A DNA stretch of 64,000 bases from CBDCFV01 sp965216425 (GCA_965216425.1 CBDCFV010000006.1:1116001-1180000), one strand, 5' to 3'; shown: positions 45,692 through 54,011, numbered from the stretch's first letter. Notes: generated by a model from the sequence alone, not told the origin. Program-made: numbers and translations.

Positions 45692-46205
45692 CTTAGTCCT
45701 CCCGTTAAACTAATACGCTGATACAACCGGAACACTTATTGGGATGTTCAAGACTGCGCGTATCTCGTCCCATTAAACAATGGGGCTACGATAAACAATG
45801 GGGCTACGATTGGCAGGGAATCGTGCGTGCCTGTACCGAGCGCAACGTTGCCACATTTTAACATGGGAGGGTATCTTTAGCTATAAGAGCCAAGGCTCGG
45901 CGGAAGGGGACGAAAGCGGGGCAGTAGTTTAACGAACCGCCTCCCGCTCATGTTGACTCCCGGGACTAACGACGGAGCCAACAAACGTACTCAAATGCCG
46001 GGGTTGGCGCAGCCCCGACATTCCCCTTTATTTTAGGCCAGCCGCGTGTGCCGAAGACGGCGGAGAGGACCGGTGCTCACCAGAGTGGCGCCAAGCCCCA
46101 CTTGAGACATTACCCAATGTGGCTTGGGGTAGCGCGGCATAGGGGAAAGTGGTATGTTGAGTGCACTATCGGAGGGTACAAATTCTACTTGCAAGAGGTA
46201 GGCTA
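45692..46205. other. Non-coding region with a tandem repeat and a hairpin
   Basis: About 510 bases without a gene. It has an 18-bp tandem duplication (separate entry) and a stable stem TGCCGGGGTT - GGCGC - AGCCCCGACA at 45996-46020 followed by a T-rich TTTATTTT, which would work as a terminator on the plus strand although no gene precedes it. An unannotated small RNA between about 45840 and 46030 is possible but not shown. Confidence 0.5.
45774..45809. repeat. 18-bp perfect tandem duplication
   Basis: TAAACAATGGGGCTACGA occurs twice head to tail. It lies about 85 bases upstream of the LLM monooxygenase start, in its possible control region. Confidence 0.85.
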
Positions 46206-46622
46206 ATGGCACAGATCAAGCATATCGCTATCGCCACTAACGACGCGGAAAAGACGGCCAAGTAGGTGTTCGGACTTCGTCAAGTCGCTCAATTGGACGG
46301 GGAAAACGCCAAAGGTTTCATGCTGAGCGACGGCAACATCAACATGGCTATCCTGGACTTCAGGTCTGATGCGGTCGCCGGAGAGCGGGGCAAGGACTGG
46401 GAAGGCATCCATCACATTGGCTTCGAGGTAGAGAGCCTAGAGGACATCGAGAGGCGGTTGGCTGACGCCAACTCCAAGCCGATGGAAGAGGTCAATACTG
46501 CCCTGCACGCCGGCAACACCGGCCCCCGCCATCAGAACGTCGAAACCAAGTACGAAGGCCCCAATGGCGAGATGATCGACGTCTCCCAGGTCGGTTGGGT
46601 GGGCACGCGGGGTCTTGACTAG
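46206..46622 (+). pseudogene. VOC (glyoxalase) family gene with an in-frame amber codon
   Basis: The gene starts MAQIKHIAIATNDAEKTAK with a good ribosome site (GAGG, 7 bases), then meets TAG at 46263-46265 and continues in the same frame as VFGLRQVAQLDG to a normal VOC end (HHIGFEVESLED, NGEMIDVSQVGW). In related proteins the segment after EKTA(K/E) is FYxxVFGL. So about three residues are also missing and a small deletion probably created the stop. The downstream part can restart at GTG 46266, but it lacks the first metal-binding strand. Probably inactive, unless the stop is read through. Confidence 0.75.
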
Positions 46623-46651
46623 GCAATACGCCCGAAATCGGGCATTACACC

Positions 46652-47005
46652 ATGACAACGGTGCAAAAGCATGCTCAAACTGCCCGGGAGTTTCTGATTG
46701 CTGCCGGGCGAGAGTTTGAGGCGGACGACAACCTACAAGGGTCGGAGAATATGTGGGGCGCAGCCGCCCATGCGACTATAGCGGTGGCTCTGCAGCGAGG
46801 TTGGTCTTGCGGCAACCATTATGCGATTAAATCCGCAGCGGACCGGATCGCCGCCGAGATGAGCGACCTTTCGTTAACGGGGGGATTCTTCGCGGCGGAA
46901 CAATTTCACGCTAATTTCTATCATGACTTCCTGGAAGACGGCGATATTCAGCGAGGGCGTCCCTTGGTGGATGACTTCGTCGACCGGGTGTTGAGTTTGA
47001 TTTGA
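46652..47005 (+). CDS. PaREP1/HEPN-like helical protein
   Basis: 117 aa. The pattern AREFLIAAGREFEADDNLQG, SENMWGAAAHATIAVALQRGW and FFAAEQFHANFYHDFLED matches the PaREP1 / HEPN-like family of small all-helical proteins seen in archaea and some bacteria. HEPN relatives often act as ribonucleases or as toxin partners of MNT proteins. No RxxxxH catalytic motif is obvious here. A small hairpin (GCCCGA-AA-TCGGGC) stands just before the start. No MNT partner is adjacent. Confidence 0.6.
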   Translation: MTTVQKHAQTAREFLIAAGREFEADDNLQGSENMWGAAAHATIAVALQRGWSCGNHYAIKSAADRIAAEMSDLSLTGGFFAAEQFHANFYHDFLEDGDIQRGRPLVDDFVDRVLSLI

Positions 47006-47029
47006 CATCCGAAAGACCTTCAGGAAATG

Positions 47030-47060
47030 AATACGCCCGGCCATGTGCCGGGCGTATTTT
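47030..47060. terminator. Bidirectional terminator
   Basis: A perfect 12-bp stem, AATACGCCCGGC with GCCGGGCGTATT, and a 5-base loop. On the plus strand it is followed by TTTTCGTTC, serving the HEPN-like gene. The NYN-domain gene ends 18 bases away on the other strand and may use the same hairpin. Confidence 0.8.
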
Positions 47061-47077
47061 CGTTCAGTTCGGAAACG

Positions 47078-47959
47078 TTATTCTATAACGGAGAACTTGG
47101 CGGCTTGGGTCATTTCGTATTTTCGAGGCTTCGTCCCGGTTGATGCAACGCCTCTCGCCTCAAGCAGCGGCCAAATGTTGTTAGCAATATAAACCCCAAA
47201 TGCAGCCCCAGTTTGCTTTGCCGCGGGGGATTGCGGGAATCTCTGCTTTACTATCTGGTGACACTCGGCGCTCTTGAATGGCCCAACAGGTACTTCTTTG
47301 AGTATAGCTTCAGCTATAAATTGATCCGGTATAAGTTCGTCTGGTACAAGCTCATCCGTCATAAGTTCATCCGGCGCCACCACTTTGGCGGGCTTGTTGG
47401 ACTTGACTACCGGAGGCGCTGGGGGGGTTGACGGCTGAGGCACTTGGGACTGGGACGGCATTTGCACGACATGAAGATATTCCGACGGGAAAAATTGCCG
47501 GATGTACGGCGTTTTTGTCCCGGGGCGGTCCGTCAGTATCCAGAGAAAGGGAGCCCGGTTCGATGCTTTCCGGGTCTGCTTGGCTTCGGCCTTTACCTTG
47601 GCAAACAGGGCCATAAAGTCGCTGTCGTCGCTGAATACGGCCACATGGCTGATCCTGCTCCGGACCAAGTCCGTGACTGCGTCTACTGCAATGGCAATGT
47701 CGGCGGAATTCTTGGAGCCCTGCATGCTGAAGTGTTGAACACCTTTGACATCTACTTCAGCGTTCAGCGCCAAGGTCAGCGACCACATTTCCCACAACGC
47801 CACCAAGTCAGCCCTGACGTACAGGACTATCTTTGAGAGCTGCGGAACTCTGTCCGGCCAGTCTTCAACGAGGGAGCCAATCAGGTTCTGGGCGTCGTTT
47901 TGAAGATTATCGACGTCGATGTAGAGGCCGGAGGATTGGCTGGCTTCCGATTTCGGCAT
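47078..47959 (-). CDS. NYN-domain (PIN-like RNase fold) protein
   Basis: 293 aa. The NYN/LabA-type domain (about 10-165) keeps its acidic metal-binding residues: LYIDVDNLQ, KNSADIAIAVDAV and VFSDDSDFM. A Pro-rich linker leads to four 5-residue repeats (DELMT, DELVP, DELIP, DQFIA). The final 80 residues (VGPFKSAECHQIVKQRFPQSP onward) look like a small winged-helix or OST-HTH type domain. It is probably a ribonuclease or RNA-binding regulator acting in the cytoplasm. It converges with the HEPN-like gene across a shared terminator. Biological role unknown. Confidence 0.8.
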   Translation of the reverse strand: MPKSEASQSSGLYIDVDNLQNDAQNLIGSLVEDWPDRVPQLSKIVLYVRADLVALWEMWSLTLALNAEVDVKGVQHFSMQGSKNSADIAIAVDAVTDLVRSRISHVAVFSDDSDFMALFAKVKAEAKQTRKASNRAPFLWILTDRPGTKTPYIRQFFPSEYLHVVQMPSQSQVPQPSTPPAPPVVKSNKPAKVVAPDELMTDELVPDELIPDQFIAEAILKEVPVGPFKSAECHQIVKQRFPQSPAAKQTGAAFGVYIANNIWPLLEARGVASTGTKPRKYEMTQAAKFSVIE

Positions 47960-48073
47960 GTGGAATCTGAGCTATCTCAAGCGTGTATTAGTTTTCGTGA
48001 AGTTCGGGAAGGTAATACGTCCACATAGCTGTACTCGTGGCTCCAGGTTTCAATAACGCCGAATGGTTAAGGT

Positions 48074-48529
48074 CTATGCTGAGCGCGGCACGGTCTCGCT
48101 ATGTTGCAAGCGGGCTGAAAGGACCGGCGCCAGCAACTCAGTAGCGTGCTCCAATGTGAACCCGACCACGCCACCTTCCTGATCAAAATCGGCAGTCAGA
48201 TTGTCGGCAACGTCGTCCCCGTCGCTGGCTGCTCGGCCGTTCCAGAGTGATAAGGTATCCGTTGCCGGGTCGTAGTATATGCTGAGTTTCATGGGTGCCC
48301 CCCATTTGCGCAATTTCCCCCTGTCGAACACCCGGTTATGCACTTTTCCGTCCGCCACCACTACCCGCAGCCACTTTCCAGCCTCGGCAATGTAACCGAA
48401 GTATCGCACTCTGCCATCGGGCTGGAGTTCCTGACTCTGTGGAATGGACAATACACGCTCTACCCATTCGTCTGCGATACCGGGATGTTTGCGCCTCGCT
48501 TCCCTTTCGTAGTAATCGGTGGTTTCCAT
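48074..48529 (-). CDS. Two-domain protein: toxin-like N-terminal region plus DUF2283
   Basis: 151 aa. Residues 1-75 (RKHPGIADEWVERVLSIP, RVRYFGYIAEAGKWLRVVV, NRVFDR) resemble small DUF4258-like proteins that are normally separate. From about residue 80, MKLSIYYDPATDTLSLWNG begins a complete DUF2283 domain, also normally its own gene with this same initiating Met. The two are commonly neighbours in genomes and here read as one chain, so they look fused. TATATA lies 10 bases before the ATG with no Shine-Dalgarno, suggesting a leaderless or near-leaderless mRNA. A toxin-antitoxin role is only a guess. Confidence 0.7.
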   Translation of the reverse strand: METTDYYEREARRKHPGIADEWVERVLSIPQSQELQPDGRVRYFGYIAEAGKWLRVVVADGKVHNRVFDRGKLRKWGAPMKLSIYYDPATDTLSLWNGRAASDGDDVADNLTADFDQEGGVVGFTLEHATELLAPVLSARLQHSETVPRSA

Positions 48530-48642
48530 CAAGTCAAGTTATATAGTGAGGCACATGACACCTGAATGTATACATAACCACTGTTGCCGAGCTGCCAATT
48601 CGGGCCAACGAGGATGATTTCCTATGGAGGGAAGGCGACAGT

Positions 48643-49071
48643 CTAAGCCGGTCTGAACGTTGGCGTCGGGTGCTCCGCATCGATATCTTCCAAATCGAGC
48701 ACCATGTCGATGCCGGGCTTGATATTTTGCGGGTTTTGGGCGTCGACGCCGGTGATGCGGGCACTGATTCGGGGACCTTCCTCCAAGGTAACGATACCCG
48801 TGCAGTAAGGGTTGTCGCGGCCATAGCCCTTGTTGGCCATACTTACCGGCACGATGGAAATGGAGGTGAATGTGCTGAGGGTGGCCTTGCCGCTGAACTC
48901 GTGCCACTCCATGTCCCTGCCGTGGCATGAGCGGCACATGGGCCGTGGTTCAGGCGAAAGGACGCCGCAACTCCGGCATCGCACACCCACCAGTTTCTTG
49001 TCTTCCACTATGTAGGCGTTAAAGGACCCGGCAGTGAAATTGGTGTTTTCGTCCCGGCTTTGCTGCGTCAT
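48643..49071 (-). CDS. Zn-ribbon/OB-fold protein (DUF35) partnering the thiolase
   Basis: 142 aa. The rubredoxin-like zinc ribbon has VRCRSCGVLSPEPRPMCRSC (two CxxC pairs), followed by an OB fold (YCTGIVTLEEGPRISARI). DUF35 proteins bind acyl-CoA and are encoded with SCP2-type thiolases, for example in sterol side-chain degradation, where both proteins form one enzyme. The thiolase gene ends 7 bases upstream on the same strand. A shared acyl-CoA retro-Claisen or retro-aldol activity is likely; the substrate is not known. Confidence 0.9.
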   Translation of the reverse strand: MTQQSRDENTNFTAGSFNAYIVEDKKLVGVRCRSCGVLSPEPRPMCRSCHGRDMEWHEFSGKATLSTFTSISIVPVSMANKGYGRDNPYCTGIVTLEEGPRISARITGVDAQNPQNIKPGIDMVLDLEDIDAEHPTPTFRPA

Positions 49072-49078
49072 ATCTTCA

Positions 49079-50356
49079 TCACCCTCTTTGCAGGATACTC
49101 ACGACGCAGGTGCCGCCGGTGCCACCCACGTTGTGGGTAAGCCCCAACTCCAGGTTGGGATTGGCGACTTGCCGTGGTCCGGCTTCTCCTCTGAGTTGGT
49201 GGAAAATCTCGCCTACCTGGGCGATGCCGGAAGCTCCCACAGGGTGTCCCTTGGCCTTGAGGCCTCCTGAAGTGTTTATCGGCTTATCTCCGGTTAAGGA
49301 AGTCCTGCCTTCATCCACGGCCCGAGGACCTTCTCCGGGTGAGAAGAATCCCAGGTCCTCCGCGGCGACAATTTCCGCTATGGTGAAGCAATCGTGCACC
49401 TCGGCCAACTGGATGTCATCAGGAGTCACATCGGCCATCTCGTAGGCCCTTGAAGCGGCGATCTTCGCCGCTGACAGGGAGGTAAGTTCATCCGCATCGT
49501 GCAAAGGGCGGCCCGAAGCTTGGCCGGTGCCGATGACGTGCACCGGCTTGTCTGTGAAGTTGTGGGCCAATTCTGAGGCTACCAGCAGCACACAAGCGGC
49601 GCCGTCGGTGATGGGGGCGCAGTCGTACAGCCGCAACGGCCAAGCAATCCACGGGTTGGCTTGAGGATCGTTGAGGAAGTCCATTTCGTCTTTGTATTCG
49701 GGTACGGGGAGCCCGCGCTGTTGGGCCCGGGCCACGCGCCGGTCTGCCAGACTTTGGATGGTGACGTTGAACTGGGCCTTGGGGTTCAAAGCGCCGTTCT
49801 CATGGTTCTTGATGGCCACCTTCAACAGGTGGTCCAGGTTCGTCTCATACCGGTCCATGTGGGCGGTGGCGATAGCGCCGAAAATGCCCGGGAAGGTCAG
49901 CCCGGCAGGGACTTCGTACAAGCCGTCCGCGGCGGTGGCCAATACGTCGGTGACACCCTCAGTGGGCAGGTTGGTCATTTTTTCCATGCCACCCACCAGC
50001 ACGATGTCGTACAGGCCGGACGCTATGGCCATGATACCTTCACGCATCGCGCTGCTGCTGCTGGCGCAGGCGTTCTCGATACGGGTGACCGGCACAGGAG
50101 TCATGCCCAGCCAGTCGGCTATGATGGGGGCAGTGTGACCTTGGTGCTCAAAGAGGTCAGAGGAGTAGTTTCCCACGTAGGCGCACTCTATGTCCTGAAC
50201 ATCCATGCCTTGATCCAAGTGGTCAAGCATATCCTGGAACGCCTCTACAAACAGGTCACGGCTGTCTTTGCCTGGGAAAGCGCCGAATTGGGACATGCCG
50301 GCGCCCACTATGGAGACCGGGCGGCCTAGCTGGCGTGGCTTGGTTGATGATGCCAT
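49079..50356 (-). CDS. Thiolase (SCP2/acetyl-CoA acetyltransferase-like)
   Basis: 425 aa from MASSTKPRQLG; AAGGAG is 6 bases before this ATG, so an upstream extension is rejected. The nucleophile is C97 in RIENACASSSSA; other active-site parts are AEVHDCFTIAE and GGLKAKGHPVGASG. The sequence follows the SCP-x type, not the biosynthetic acetoacetyl-CoA thiolase. With the DUF35 partner it probably cleaves or adds acyl groups on branched or cyclic acyl-CoA substrates. A hicAB module lies directly upstream on the same strand. Confidence 0.93.
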   Translation of the reverse strand: MASSTKPRQLGRPVSIVGAGMSQFGAFPGKDSRDLFVEAFQDMLDHLDQGMDVQDIECAYVGNYSSDLFEHQGHTAPIIADWLGMTPVPVTRIENACASSSSAMREGIMAIASGLYDIVLVGGMEKMTNLPTEGVTDVLATAADGLYEVPAGLTFPGIFGAIATAHMDRYETNLDHLLKVAIKNHENGALNPKAQFNVTIQSLADRRVARAQQRGLPVPEYKDEMDFLNDPQANPWIAWPLRLYDCAPITDGAACVLLVASELAHNFTDKPVHVIGTGQASGRPLHDADELTSLSAAKIAASRAYEMADVTPDDIQLAEVHDCFTIAEIVAAEDLGFFSPGEGPRAVDEGRTSLTGDKPINTSGGLKAKGHPVGASGIAQVGEIFHQLRGEAGPRQVANPNLELGLTHNVGGTGGTCVVSILQRG

Positions 50357-50388
50357 TTTTCGCTCCTTAGAAAAATTGTTAACGGAGA

Positions 50389-50754
50389 TTAACCTTGAGA
50401 GCGCGTCTGTTCGCACTTCTCCAAGCTGTCCGTTTTATCGTCGTAAGAATATTCCTTGCATAGAGAGGCTATCTGCGCCCGCACAATGCCTGGACTTATT
50501 TTCCCGATGTCCTTCTTTCCCAAGTCAACGTATTCGGACCTCATTATAGACGAGATGACGCCGGGCCCGGGCATGGGGTGGTCAATTTCTTTGCAAGTCT
50601 CCAGCCACAATGCGATGGCGCACTGAGCGTTGGCCAGCGCCTCTTCGTGGGTGTCGCCATGGGCCGTACAACCCGGCAATTCCGGCACATCGGCAACAAA
50701 CACCTGGTCGCCGGGATACCCGCTCCAAGAAATGATGACTGCGTATTTGTGCAT
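50389..50754 (-). CDS. hicB: HicB-family antitoxin with C-terminal extension
   Basis: 121 aa. Residues 1-60 (YAVIISWSGYPGDQVFVADV, ELPGCTAHGDTHEEALANAQ, AIALWLETCKE) are a standard HicB domain that should bind and block HicA. Typical members of this branch end at about 70 residues; here some 50 further residues follow (SSIMRSEYVDLGKKDIGKIS onward), without a recognised domain. It starts one base after the hicA stop. The thiolase start is 33 bases downstream. Confidence 0.85.
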   Translation of the reverse strand: MHKYAVIISWSGYPGDQVFVADVPELPGCTAHGDTHEEALANAQCAIALWLETCKEIDHPMPGPGVISSIMRSEYVDLGKKDIGKISPGIVRAQIASLCKEYSYDDKTDSLEKCEQTRSQG

Positions 50755-50755
50755 A

Positions 50756-51016
50756 TCATTCTTCCCCGATGCCGTTTTCCTTGAGAAGTCTTCTCACTTG
50801 CTGTGCTTGGTGTGCTTTGACTTGGCCGCTTCTGGGCTGAAGGTTTATCAGCCCTGGGATTCCTCTCTTGGTAAATATGTGATGGCTGCCGTTGATTCTT
50901 TCCTCAAACCCTAACCGTATGAGCAAACTGCGAAGGTCGTTGAACCGGATATTGTTGTCGGATTGCCCTGAGAGTATCCGATGGAGCAGCCGGTCACTGC
51001 TGGAGTCCGGTCGCAT
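50756..51016 (-). CDS. hicA: HicA-family mRNA interferase toxin
   Basis: 86 aa. The full-length pattern of one HicA branch is present: RILSGQSDNNIRFNDLRSLL, LGFEERINGSHHIF with the conserved Ser-His-His, and LINLQPRSGQVKAHQAQQVR. The protein should cleave mRNA independently of ribosomes unless bound by HicB, encoded next. It differs clearly from the shorter HicA-like gene at 25820, so the two systems are not recent duplicates. A complete, probably functional toxin-antitoxin pair. Confidence 0.87.
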   Translation of the reverse strand: MRPDSSSDRLLHRILSGQSDNNIRFNDLRSLLIRLGFEERINGSHHIFTKRGIPGLINLQPRSGQVKAHQAQQVRRLLKENGIGEE

Positions 51017-51089
51017 AACGGCTCATTGCTGAATTATCTGGCTGGACGTAAAGGGCGTCAACCAAGGCAACCGTGCGGTGCACGTCCCG

Positions 51090-52178
51090 CTACACTCCTC
51101 GAATAACACCCTCGCACATCTCGGCGCCCTGAACGACTTCGGGTATGACGGCGATCTCGCGGGTGGTGTGGAACGATTGGACGCCTATGCCCACCGGGAG
51201 GGCCACAATCCCGTTCTCATAAAAGACGTTGGCGTCGGACCCGCCTCCGGTGGCTTCCAGCCGGGGTTCCATTCCGATGTTGGCCAGTGCCCGGCACAGA
51301 ACGGCTACGGCGGGGTGAGACGCTTCGACGTTGTAGGACCGGTAAGTGTTGCGGATGTCCAAGCTGATCGCCGCGTCGGGATGTCTGATTCCGACTTCGT
51401 CAAAAACGCGCCTGAACTCCGACGAGTAATGGTCCAGCTTGTTGTTGTCCCGGCTGCGCACTTCGCCGTCGAGGAAAGCCTCTTCCGGGATGATGTTGCG
51501 TTTCAGTCCGCCTTCGACGCGTCCAATGTTGGCGGTGGTCTCGCTGTCGATCCGGCCCAGCGGCAATTGAGTCAATATTTCGGCGGCGATGATGACGGCG
51601 GAGAGGCCCTTTTCCGGTTCTACTCCGGCGTGGGCTGCCCTGCCCCGGATGTGGGCGGTGATCACGTTTTGGGACGGGGCGGCCACGGAGATGCGGTTCA
51701 CCGATCCCTCTCCGTCAAATACCACTCCTGTCTTGGCGGTCAACCGCTGGAAGTCCAAGTGGTGCACCCCCACCAAGCCGCCTTCCTCAGCCCTGGTGAA
51801 AGCTACCTCGATAGGGCGGTGGCCGGAGCCCGACTCGATCACCGACGTCAATGCCTCGAGTACGATAGACAGGCCGGCCTTGCAGTCGCCGCCCAGGATG
51901 GTTGTCCCGTCGGACCTGAGTACGTCGCCGTCCAGCACCGGCTTGATGCCCCGGCCAGGTTCCACGGTGTCCATGTGGGCCGACAGCAGGAGCGGTTCTC
52001 CTTGGCCCGGCAGCGTGGCGATTATGTTCTTGAAGCCGTCATGGTGGACGTGGAAACCCAACGACTCCAGCCGTTTGGTGATCTCGCGGTCTATCTCGTC
52101 CTCTTCACCAGTGGGGCTGTCGATGCGGATAAGATCGGTGAGTGTTTTTAGAAGCCTTTCTCGGTCAGCCAATTGCAC
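51090..52178 (-). CDS. M20-family metallopeptidase (peptidase T-like)
   Basis: 362 aa. The metal sites are visible: LLLSAHMDTVEPG (His and Asp), ILGGDCKAGLS (bridging Asp), TRAEEGGLVG (catalytic Glu pair) and the late His in QSFHTTREIAVIP. The dimerisation/lid domain sits between about 180 and 290 (AHIRGRAAHAGVEPEKGLSA). It probably removes N-terminal amino acids from small peptides or hydrolyses acylated amino acids, in keeping with the peptide uptake system at the window start. RidA-like gene lies 16 bases upstream on the same strand. Confidence 0.93.
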   Translation of the reverse strand: MQLADRERLLKTLTDLIRIDSPTGEEDEIDREITKRLESLGFHVHHDGFKNIIATLPGQGEPLLLSAHMDTVEPGRGIKPVLDGDVLRSDGTTILGGDCKAGLSIVLEALTSVIESGSGHRPIEVAFTRAEEGGLVGVHHLDFQRLTAKTGVVFDGEGSVNRISVAAPSQNVITAHIRGRAAHAGVEPEKGLSAVIIAAEILTQLPLGRIDSETTANIGRVEGGLKRNIIPEEAFLDGEVRSRDNNKLDHYSSEFRRVFDEVGIRHPDAAISLDIRNTYRSYNVEASHPAVAVLCRALANIGMEPRLEATGGGSDANVFYENGIVALPVGIGVQSFHTTREIAVIPEVVQGAEMCEGVIRGV

Positions 52179-52194
52179 ATCTCCGGGGAATGAA

Positions 52195-52611
52195 TTAGGG
52201 CAACGCGGCGACGCACTTGATTTCCAACAGGAATTCCTCCTTTACCAGCCCGGATATGACGAGGAGGGTATTCGGAGGATAGTCGGCGTCGGGGAACAGG
52301 CCCGGGTAAATTTCGGTGCGGGCCGCAATGTACGGCTCGATGTTCTCCTTGCCCACCAAGTAGGTGGTGAACTCGACTACGTTGCTGAAACCGGCGCCCG
52401 CTCCGGCCAGTATGTCTCCAATGTTTTTGAAGGTCTGCCGGGTCTGCGCCCTGATGTCCCCCGGCTCAGCCAAGTTCCCGTCCGCGTCGATCCCCACTTG
52501 GCCGGCGACGTAGAGCAAGCTGCCCGACGAAACCTTCATGGCTTGAGAGTAAAGCCCCAAGGGCGCGGGAGCGCCTTCCGGGTTAAGCGGGGTCCTTTGT
52601 AGATTCGGCAT
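52195..52611 (-). CDS. Rid family protein (YjgF/RidA-like) lacking the key arginine
   Basis: 138 aa from MPNLQRTPL; GGAG lies 9 bases before the ATG. The trimeric fold is recognisable (GLYSQAMKVSSGSLLYVAGQ, RQTFKNIGDILAGAGAGFSN). In true RidA an Arg before the last strand deaminates imines; here the equivalent stretch is VISGLVKEEFLLEI, with Gly at that place. It therefore belongs to the Rid groups without the deaminase residue and may have another role. It is likely co-transcribed with the M20 peptidase gene. Confidence 0.88.
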   Translation of the reverse strand: MPNLQRTPLNPEGAPAPLGLYSQAMKVSSGSLLYVAGQVGIDADGNLAEPGDIRAQTRQTFKNIGDILAGAGAGFSNVVEFTTYLVGKENIEPYIAARTEIYPGLFPDADYPPNTLLVISGLVKEEFLLEIKCVAALP

Positions 52612-52708
52612 TATTTCAATCTCCGGCGTATATTCGCGGCAAGCCTTGGCTCGGCTGCCGCGCCAGCACCCATTATAGGCCACCTTCGGCCAATCTCACA
52701 CCTTGGAT

Positions 52709-53954
52709 TCAGGTTGACGGCGGTAAAGTGCGCCCCTTCCAACCGCCGCCCCGGCCGCGCCAGAATTGCCACGCCGAATGGATGGTCATCAACGTGTAGA
52801 CACCAGCAATAACGGGCAGCATCAAGACCAGTGCAGGAGAAGCCCGGTACCACCGCAACGTAGGCAGGTAGGACGTGCTCATCAATGCCAATCCCGCTGC
52901 CCCCGCGGCCAGCAACCACAGACCAGCTACGGCATCGTCGCCGAAGGCCAACAGGAACAAGCCGCCGACAGCCCCGGCCAGGGACGACCAAAAGCCCAGC
53001 AGCATTCCCAGCACGGTAGCCGCCAATAGAATCGCGGAGTGGTCCAGTTGGGTAAAGGCGGTGCGGGATACCGTTTCCCAGACCCCTTTCAGCCCTCCGT
53101 AGGGACGTACACTGACGACTTCGCGGCTCAACCCCAACCATATCTTTCCTGAAGTTGGCCCACCGTCCGGCTTACCGGCTGTTCCGAGCTGATTTTTGAT
53201 CAACTTGGCCAGCGAGCAGTCGTCAATAAGTTCTCCGGCTATCGCCGGCAGCCCACCTGCGCTCTCCAGGGTCGCGCTTCGGACGAGGCGACAACCCCCC
53301 GCGGCTGCGGCCACCGAACTGCGCGGGTTGTTGACCCACCGGAAGGGGTACAACAACATGAAGAAATAGACGAAGGCCGGAACGAGCAGCCTTTCCCAAA
53401 TCGTCAGAATCTTAAGCAACGCCATCACCGATACCAAGTGCAAACCGTCACCCACGGCTTTCTTGACCAATGCTTGGAGCACGCCGGGAGCCAGAGCGAT
53501 GTCGGCATCCACGAACAGGAGATATTCGGATTGCGCTGTAGACGCGGCTTGGACTCCTTGCTGAAGGGCCCAGAGCTTGCCAGTCCAACCTGGCGTCAAG
53601 GGATCTGCCATGACCACGCTCAATCGCTCTTCCGTTTCCAGGTCTCGAGCTACTCGACGCGCGACCTCAGCAGTGCCGTCGGTGTTGGAATCGTCCACCA
53701 GCCAAACGTGGAACCAGCCGCTGTAGTCCTGTAAAAGCAATTGCGGCAGCGTCTCAGCAAGTAGCCCGGCTTCGTTGCGGGCAGGGACCAGGACGCCAAC
53801 AGATGGAAGGCTAACCCGAATCCCCGCATAGGCTGTGGGCAACCGTCAGGCGCTGCCCGGTGTGCCAAAAGAAGCCGCGTCCCAAGAAAAGATATACCCA
53901 TGCGGCTAACGACAGGTTGGCCAAGGCCAATAGGATGAAAAGCAAGGTGGACAC
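52709..53954 (-). pseudogene. hpnB: HpnB-like glycosyltransferase (family 2) with a frameshift
   Basis: The main frame encodes 377 residues with VGVLVPARNEA, HVWLVDDSNTDGTAEVA, ADPLTPGWTGKLWALQQGV, LLFVDADIALAPG, GELIDDCSLAKLIK and VRPYGGLKGVWETVSRTAFTQL, plus about three C-terminal membrane helices. This is the pattern of hopanoid-associated HpnB. The missing N-terminus (LAAWVYLFLGRGFFWHTGQRL, a membrane anchor) lies in another frame upstream, and the two join near 53843-53852 by a one-base shift. GTG at 53954 is the probable original start. It may be a true mutation or a sequencing error; a shortened protein starting at TTG 53842 would keep the catalytic domain. Confidence 0.75.
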
Positions 53955-53967
53955 GAGGCTAACGGAG

Positions 53968-53973
53968 ATTATA
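53968..53973 (-). promoter_or_regulatory. -10 box of the hpnB-like gene
   Basis: Perfect TATAAT on the minus strand, 13 bases before the GTG start; expected leader about 6 bases. The -35 region is weak (TACACT at 17 bp). Confidence 0.55.
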
Positions 53974-54011
53974 TGAGCGTCCTGCGACGAAGTGTACCCA
54001 CCTTCCTGCGG

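Noticed and set aside
46263..46265. TAG read as pyrrolysine or by suppression
   Set aside because: Conserved residues around it are also deleted and no downstream recoding structure is evident; a nonsense mutation is the simpler reading.
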